The position numbers and the translations under genes are program-made. From an uncultured Clostridia bacterium (GTDB taxonomy: Bacteria; Bacillota; Clostridia; Christensenellales; Borkfalkiaceae), in assembly GCA_946540675.1 (NCBI GenBank), contig CAMNIW010000031.1:1-10468 (forward strand): DNA of 10,468 bases. Reading direction: 5' to 3'. Below are positions 6,847-10,468 of the stretch, piece after piece (within the stretch, counting starts at the first letter, position 1; the number at the start of each line of letters is the position of its first letter). A model generated the notes under the pieces. The model made no database searches. It saw nothing but the letters and a program-made list of their open reading frames with translations, and had not been told where the DNA came from.

Positions 6847-6874
6847 TTGCAAAACAAAAAATCTATGATACAAT
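6846..6874 (+). promoter_or_regulatory. Sigma-A promoter of the lipoprotein pair (P3)
   Basis: The -35 is TTTGCA (6846-6851) with a 17-bp spacer, or TTGCAA (6847-6852) with 16 bp. The -10 is TACAAT (6869-6874), preceded by TGA, an extended -10. The predicted +1 is A6881, giving a 38-nt leader. With the 17-bp reading the geometry equals that of P1 and P2. P2 and P3 fire away from each other; their operators are about 64 bp apart. Confidence 0.7.
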
Positions 6875-6918
6875 AATAAAAAAATATTTTCGGAATCTTT
6901 TTTACGGAGTGGGAAAAT

Positions 6919-8259
6919 ATGGGAATGAAAACTATTAAAAAGATTTTATGTATAGTTACGGCTACGGCTCTTATATGCTGCTGCGCGATGCTCGGCGGAT
7001 GCAAGGCGGACGGCGGTTCTCCCGCGGCTACGTGGCGGGTAAACGCTTCCGCGCCGACTTCCGATACGAAAGGCAACGTCGGCGATATGTGGCTGGATAC
7101 TTCGACTTACGATATATATCAACTCACCAAAGACGGCTGGACAGTCTGCGGAAACACGAAACCGCATGACGGAAAAGACGGAACGGACGGTGAAAACGGT
7201 AAGGACGGAACAGACGGCAAAGACGGAGCGAATTGGTTTACCGGCGAAGGAAAACCCGATTATGCGGACGTCGAAGGAAACGTCGGCGATTTCTATCTGG
7301 ACACCTTGTCTTCCAATTTATATAAAAAGAGCGACGACGGCAGATGGAACTTTTTGGTAAAACTTTCCGCCGTCGGAGAAGACAGGGAATGGGACGATGA
7401 CGGCGTGCTTAAAATCCTTATGATAGGAAACAGTTTCTCCGACGACACGAGTTGTTATATGTACCATATCGCCAAAAACGCTATGGCAAACGGAGCGTTC
7501 GGAAAAGACGTGAATATCAAACATTTCAAAATAGCGACGGTGCATAAGGCGAATTGCACTCTCGATATCCATTTAATGAACGCGATAAACGATACGGGCG
7601 CATACAACTTCCGCGTTACGGACGACACGAGAACGGTCGCCGATTCACCCGTTTCCATTAACAGCGTATACGATTCTACCGACGGAACGTACAAACTTTC
7701 CGCCGCGCTGACGTCCGACAACTGGGATTTCATATCCTTCCAGGAATTCAGTTCCGATTTCTCTTACACCGCGTTGCCCGAACTTATAGAGATAGTAAGA
7801 GATTATTGTCCGACGGCAAAACTCGTATGGCATATGACCTGGGCGTATCAGCAAACTTTGCCCGAAGGTTATACTATTCATCCGCATTTGCAGGCATACG
7901 ACGGAGACCAGATAAAGATGTATAACGCTTTAGTCGTCGGCGCGCAAAACGCAAAAGCAAACAACCCCGAAATATCCATAATCGCACCCACGGGTACGGC
8001 AATTCAGAATGCCCGCGCAACTTCGATGGGCGACAATATGACACGCGACGGCTACCACCTTTCGGGCGAAGGCGATTTCGTCGGAATAGGAACGCATAAC
8101 GCAAGATATATCGCCGCTCTTTGCTTCTTCGGTAAACTGTCTGGTGCAGATCTCAGCAAAATAACTTACCGCCCGACCAACGTAACGGAAGCGGACGGAG
8201 CTCTCTCCATACAGGCGGCAATATCGGCAATAGAACACCCGTATACGATAAGCGATTGA
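6919..8259 (+). CDS. DUF4886-domain (SGNH-hydrolase-like) lipoprotein with short collagen-like segment
   Basis: A 446-residue lipoprotein. The signal peptide ends in a lipobox, MLGGC, with Cys28 as the lipidated residue, so it sits on the outer face of the membrane. Residues 52-75 and 120-145 hold two copies of a small module, GNVGDxxLDT followed by Y and a Trp. They bracket six G-x-x triplets (85-102, rich in GKD and GTD). Residues 165-415 are a DUF4886 domain: ILMIGNSFSDD places the nucleophile-like Ser172 in the GNS motif, and TRDGYHL gives Asp377 and His380 of a D-x-x-H motif, as in SGNH esterases. PTGTAIQNAR (357-366) and the ARYIAALCFFGKLSG stretch are also typical. A GGAG (6906-6909) lies 9 nt before ATG 6919; ATG 6925 is a possible alternative. 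It is the first gene of a two-gene operon from P3. Deacylation of a glycan is a reasonable guess, not demonstrated. Confidence 0.85.
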   Translation: MGMKTIKKILCIVTATALICCCAMLGGCKADGGSPAATWRVNASAPTSDTKGNVGDMWLDTSTYDIYQLTKDGWTVCGNTKPHDGKDGTDGENGKDGTDGKDGANWFTGEGKPDYADVEGNVGDFYLDTLSSNLYKKSDDGRWNFLVKLSAVGEDREWDDDGVLKILMIGNSFSDDTSCYMYHIAKNAMANGAFGKDVNIKHFKIATVHKANCTLDIHLMNAINDTGAYNFRVTDDTRTVADSPVSINSVYDSTDGTYKLSAALTSDNWDFISFQEFSSDFSYTALPELIEIVRDYCPTAKLVWHMTWAYQQTLPEGYTIHPHLQAYDGDQIKMYNALVVGAQNAKANNPEISIIAPTGTAIQNARATSMGDNMTRDGYHLSGEGDFVGIGTHNARYIAALCFFGKLSGADLSKITYRPTNVTEADGALSIQAAISAIEHPYTISD

Positions 8260-8264
8260 ATCCT

Positions 8265-9926
8265 ATGAAAAAATTTCTTTTGAAAATATTTGTCTGCTCT
8301 TTAAGCGTTATACTTATTCTTTGCAACGTTTTGCTTTTGAGCGGTTGCGGTAACGCCCCCGCGGGAACGTGGATCGTTTCTTCTTCCGCGCCCACGGCGG
8401 AAACGAGCGGCAACGTCGGAGATATGTATCTCGACACGTCTTCTTACGACGTTTATCAAAAAACCGCCGAAGGCTGGATGATTTGCGGAAACATCAGACC
8501 GCGGGACGGAAAAGACGGTAAAAACGGAACTCAGGGCAAGTTCGGCGTCAACGGTAAAAACGGCACGACCTGGCTGACGGGAGAAAAAGACCCGAAAACG
8601 AGCGGCGTGCAAGGAAAAATCGGAGACGTTTACCTGAATACGAGAACATTGAAAGCCTATAAGTACACCAAAAACGGCGTATGGGAATATTTTATGACTC
8701 TCGGATCGGTGAGTGACCCGTCCCAAAATATGACCTGGAGAGACGACGGCGAACTTAATATCTTAATGGTAGGGAACAGTTTCTCCGACGACACGAGTTA
8801 TTATCTTTGGAAAATAGCGCACAGCGCCGGCGTTGAAAACGTTACCATAGGCAATCTTCACATCGGCGGATGCGAACTCTCCGCTCACCTTACCTACGCC
8901 CAGAACGACGCCGCCGTATACGATTACCGCGTGACCGACGACAGCAAAAACGGAGTATATACCACGACTAATAACTATAAATTCTCCGACGCGGTAAAGT
9001 CGAAGAACTGGGACTACATTTCGTTTCAACAAGTCAGCGGAAAAAGCGGACTTGCCGACACCTTCTCGCCGCTGACGGAACTGATAGGACTCTATTCCGA
9101 TCTTTGCCCCGACGCGCAAATCGTGTGGAATATGACCTGGGCATACGAAAACGACTCTACGCACGCAAGTTTTGCGAATTACGGCAACGACCAGACGACG
9201 ATGTATAACGCCATAGTCAACGCGGTGAAAACCACTATTCTTCCCAACCCCGAAGTGGATATGATTTCCCCGACGGGTACCGCTATTCAAAACGCGCGCG
9301 CCGTTCTCGGCGACGAACTTACCCGCGACGGCTTCCATCTCGCTTATGAAGAAAGTATGGGCACGGGTAAATATAACGCCAGATATATAGCCGCCCTTTG
9401 CTTCTTCGGTAAACTGTCGGGAATAGATCTCGATTTGGTAACCTACGCGCCGTCTAACGTCGACGCGGCTACCCAAGCCGTCGCCATAGCGTCCGCGCAA
9501 GCGGCTGTCGACGAAATGTTCGCCACAACCGAGCCCCACGACGAAGAACCGAAATATGAACTTTTGACTATCGAGTGGAACGAGTGTAAACAGTACGTAT
9601 CCACTCACCCCGTCAATTATTTAACTCCGCAATCGGCAGCCCACTGTTTCGCCACTCAAAAATTCACGAAAGCAACTCTTCCCGTAGGATCCGTTATCGA
9701 ACTTGCGAGCGGTTGGATATACCGCCCCGAAGGCTGGAAAAACGACGCCAAAAATACCGCCGACAGCCGTCCCGCGGAAGTGTCTACCGCAAAAATAACG
9801 ATAGACGAATCCTGGTGGGGAGAATGGACGACAAGGGCTTTCAATATCCGAAAAGCCGATAACTCCGCTCTTACGGGGCTGTCGGAAGAAGTGTCGGCGG
9901 CGTTCAAAATATACGTCCCGGCATAA
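8265..9926 (+). CDS. DUF4886-domain lipoprotein, paralogue with extra C-terminal domain
   Basis: A 553-residue lipoprotein, a tandem paralogue of the upstream gene. The lipobox is LLSGC with Cys28. The order repeats: GNVGDMYLDT (49-58), six G-x-x triplets (82-99), GKIGDVYLNT (117-126), then DUF4886 with ILMVGNSFSDD (Ser172), PTGTAIQNAR (336-345) and TRDGFHL (Asp355, His358). Unlike the first paralogue it continues after about residue 425 with an extra domain of about 128 residues, with LPVGSVIELASGWIYRPEGW (472-491), ESWWGEWTTRAFNI (515-528) and a C-terminal IYVP. I do not recognise a named family for it; a carbohydrate-binding or sandwich domain is possible. The frame is open from a TTG at 8256, but ATG 8265 is chosen because it starts a normal signal peptide. 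It lies 5 nt after the previous stop with no clear Shine-Dalgarno, so translational coupling is likely. Two stop codons follow in tandem (9924-9929). Confidence 0.85.
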   Translation: MKKFLLKIFVCSLSVILILCNVLLLSGCGNAPAGTWIVSSSAPTAETSGNVGDMYLDTSSYDVYQKTAEGWMICGNIRPRDGKDGKNGTQGKFGVNGKNGTTWLTGEKDPKTSGVQGKIGDVYLNTRTLKAYKYTKNGVWEYFMTLGSVSDPSQNMTWRDDGELNILMVGNSFSDDTSYYLWKIAHSAGVENVTIGNLHIGGCELSAHLTYAQNDAAVYDYRVTDDSKNGVYTTTNNYKFSDAVKSKNWDYISFQQVSGKSGLADTFSPLTELIGLYSDLCPDAQIVWNMTWAYENDSTHASFANYGNDQTTMYNAIVNAVKTTILPNPEVDMISPTGTAIQNARAVLGDELTRDGFHLAYEESMGTGKYNARYIAALCFFGKLSGIDLDLVTYAPSNVDAATQAVAIASAQAAVDEMFATTEPHDEEPKYELLTIEWNECKQYVSTHPVNYLTPQSAAHCFATQKFTKATLPVGSVIELASGWIYRPEGWKNDAKNTADSRPAEVSTAKITIDESWWGEWTTRAFNIRKADNSALTGLSEEVSAAFKIYVPA

Positions 9927-10004
9927 TAAATCGGTATAAAGTCGGCCTTTTTTGCCGTCTTGTCCGATATTTTCAAAATATTTTTCGCTTAAAACAAACT
10001 ACCG

Positions 10005-10032
10005 GCCGACGGATAATCCGTCGGCTGTTTTT
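10005..10032 (+). terminator. Rho-independent terminator of the lipoprotein operon
   Basis: A perfect 9-bp stem, GCCGACGGA (10005-10013) with TCCGTCGGC (10017-10025), closes a 3-nt TAA loop and is followed by TGTTTTTA. It lies about 80 nt after the stop codon. A weak AT-only hairpin near 9967-9982 precedes it and was not called. Confidence 0.88.
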
Positions 10033-10070
10033 ATGTGCTACGCCGACGTTATTATGTCATTTGTGATACA

Positions 10071-10107
10071 ATGACAATTCAGCGCGAGTTGCTTATATAT
10101 TGTCATT
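10071..10107 (+). repeat. 37-bp direct repeat, copy 1
   Basis: This stretch (ATGACAATTCAGCGCGAGTT at its start) recurs at 10291-10327, offset 220 bp, with four differences. Each copy runs from a reversed AATGACA into a forward TGTCATT, so it is the spacer between two repeat units facing away from each other. The GCGCGAGTTGCTT core is shared. Confidence 0.85.
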
Positions 10108-10203
10108 ATGAGCCTGCATAGCAGGCGTGATAATCTACTATGGTCTATTATTGTCATTCAGAGCGAAGCGAAGAATCTCAGCGTGTTTGAGCATAGTAAA
10201 CAC
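10101..10203 (+). repeat. About 100-bp direct repeat, copy A
   Basis: Two adjacent units (GAGCCTGCATAGCAGG type, then GAGCGAAGCGAAG type) recur as a block at 10369-10468, with a few substitutions and a 3-bp length difference just before the second unit. Both copies run on into a GTTTGA...AGTAAAC stretch. The block has therefore been duplicated as a whole. Confidence 0.88.
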
Positions 10204-10276
10204 TTGAAATATAGCCCCGTAAAGCATATGCACGCTGAGATTGCCACGAGCGTTTACAACGCTCTCGCAATGACAA
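10151..10276. repeat. Nested inverted-repeat element (about 126 bp), MITE-like
   Basis: The element begins TTGTCATT (10151-10158) and ends AATGACAA (10269-10276), a perfect 8-bp terminal inverted repeat. Inside it AATCTCAGCGTG (10173-10184) is the exact inverse of CACGCTGAGATT (10231-10242), 12 bp. It can be read as two repeat units of different middle type facing each other across a 46-bp centre that holds a small GTGTTT/AAACAC hairpin. It encodes no protein, so any movement would need a trans-acting enzyme. Confidence 0.75.
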
Positions 10277-10290
10277 TAAAAACAAGAGCA

Positions 10291-10327
10291 ATGACAATTC
10301 AACGCGAGTTGCTTGTCTATTGTCATT
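10291..10327 (+). repeat. 37-bp direct repeat, copy 2
   Basis: Second copy of the spacer seen at 10071-10107. It again links a reversed AATGACA to a forward TGTCATT, here leading into the GAGTGAGTGTAACGAACGCG-type unit. Confidence 0.85.
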
Positions 10328-10368
10328 CCGAGTGAGTGTAACGAACGCGGGAATCTACTTTGGTCTAT

Positions 10369-10468
10369 TGTCATTATGAGCCTGCACAGCAGGCGTGATA
10401 ATCTACTATGGTCTATTGTCATTCAGAGCGAAGCGAAGAATCTCAGCGGGTTTGAATACAGTAAACGC
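10369..10468 (+). repeat. About 100-bp direct repeat, copy B (runs to window edge)
   Basis: Second copy of the two-unit block at 10101-10203. It is cut by the window end within the GTTTGA...AGTAAAC stretch, so a full inverted-repeat element like that at 10151-10276 probably continues outside. Confidence 0.85.

Larger units (their letters stand above)
10055..10468. repeat. Cluster of interspersed TTGTCATT...AATCT repeat units, non-coding
   Basis: The last 400 bases carry no credible gene. The heptamer TGTCATT occurs six times forward (10055, 10101, 10152, 10321, 10369, 10417) and three times reversed as AATGACA (10070, 10269, 10290). Most forward copies open a unit of the form TGTCATT, two variable bases, GAG, a variable middle, then AATCT. 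Middles include GAGCGAAGCGAAG, a CCTGC/GCAGG hairpin, GAGTGAGTGTAACGAACGCG, and on the reverse strand a GAGCGTT/AACGCTC hairpin. Such TGTCATT..GAGCGAAGCGA..AATCTC repeats are known from many bacterial genomes as intergenic elements of unclear origin. The cluster continues beyond the right edge. Confidence 0.85.

Noticed and set aside
8763..9608. A 281-residue open frame on the minus strand under the second lipoprotein
   Set aside because: Antisense to the conserved DUF4886 domain, with no promoter or ribosome binding site and no recognisable domain.
10055..10076. TGTCATT/AATGACA palindrome as an operator or attachment site
   Set aside because: The same heptamers recur through the repeat cluster, so this is better read as the cluster's left boundary than as a separate regulatory site.
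10108..10422. Short open frames in the right-hand repeat cluster
   Set aside because: They are translations of repeat units (for example repeated IVIQSEAKNL-type wording) and lack start signals.
10055..10468. CRISPR array
   Set aside because: Repeats are irregularly spaced, occur in both orientations, and the segments between them are themselves duplicated, unlike unique spacers.

Overview
The window looks like a piece of a low-to-medium GC Gram-positive genome, most likely an uncultured gut-type Clostridia. The reasons are sigma-A-type promoters with extended -10 elements, AGGAG-type ribosome binding sites, DUF4886 lipoproteins with Firmicutes-style lipoboxes, and a surface protein with CxxC/GH repeats and a Cys-Gly-Gly / transmembrane / KRKRD tail. 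The taxonomic placement is inference. No RNA genes, insertion sequences or CRISPR arrays were seen.

Layout, left to right: (1) the first 39 codons of a secreted protein on the minus strand, cut by the window edge; (2) a divergent AraC-family regulator on the plus strand (258-1052) with a strong promoter that would give a leaderless mRNA, and a strong terminator; (3) two minus-strand genes in the order surface protein (6590-4167) then intracellular glycoside hydrolase (4032-1114), probably cotranscribed; (4) a 328-bp divergent regulatory region (6591-6918); (5) a plus-strand pair of paralogous lipoproteins (6919-8259 and 8265-9926) with DUF4886 / SGNH-hydrolase-like domains, ending at a good terminator (10005-10032); (6) a non-coding cluster of interspersed repeats (10055-10468) running off the right edge.

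The most interesting signal is regulatory. The 12-mer ATTATTTGCAAT occurs three times, only between genes. Each copy lies in the same orientation, with exactly 20 bp between it and the -35 hexamer of a promoter that then has a 17-bp spacer and a -10. The three promoters drive the left-edge secreted protein, the surface protein (plus glycoside hydrolase) and the lipoprotein pair. In two of them a second, 10/12-matching half-site follows at a 21-bp period and touches the -35. This is the layout expected of an AraC-type activator site, so the regulator encoded here is the obvious candidate.

Taken together, the genes look like a small regulon of cell-surface and carbohydrate-active functions: surface lipoproteins with putative esterase folds, a repeat-rich wall or membrane-anchored protein with two beta-sandwich-like modules, and a cytoplasmic glycosidase, all near one AraC-type sensor. 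No transporter is present in the window, and the substrate cannot be read from the sequence.
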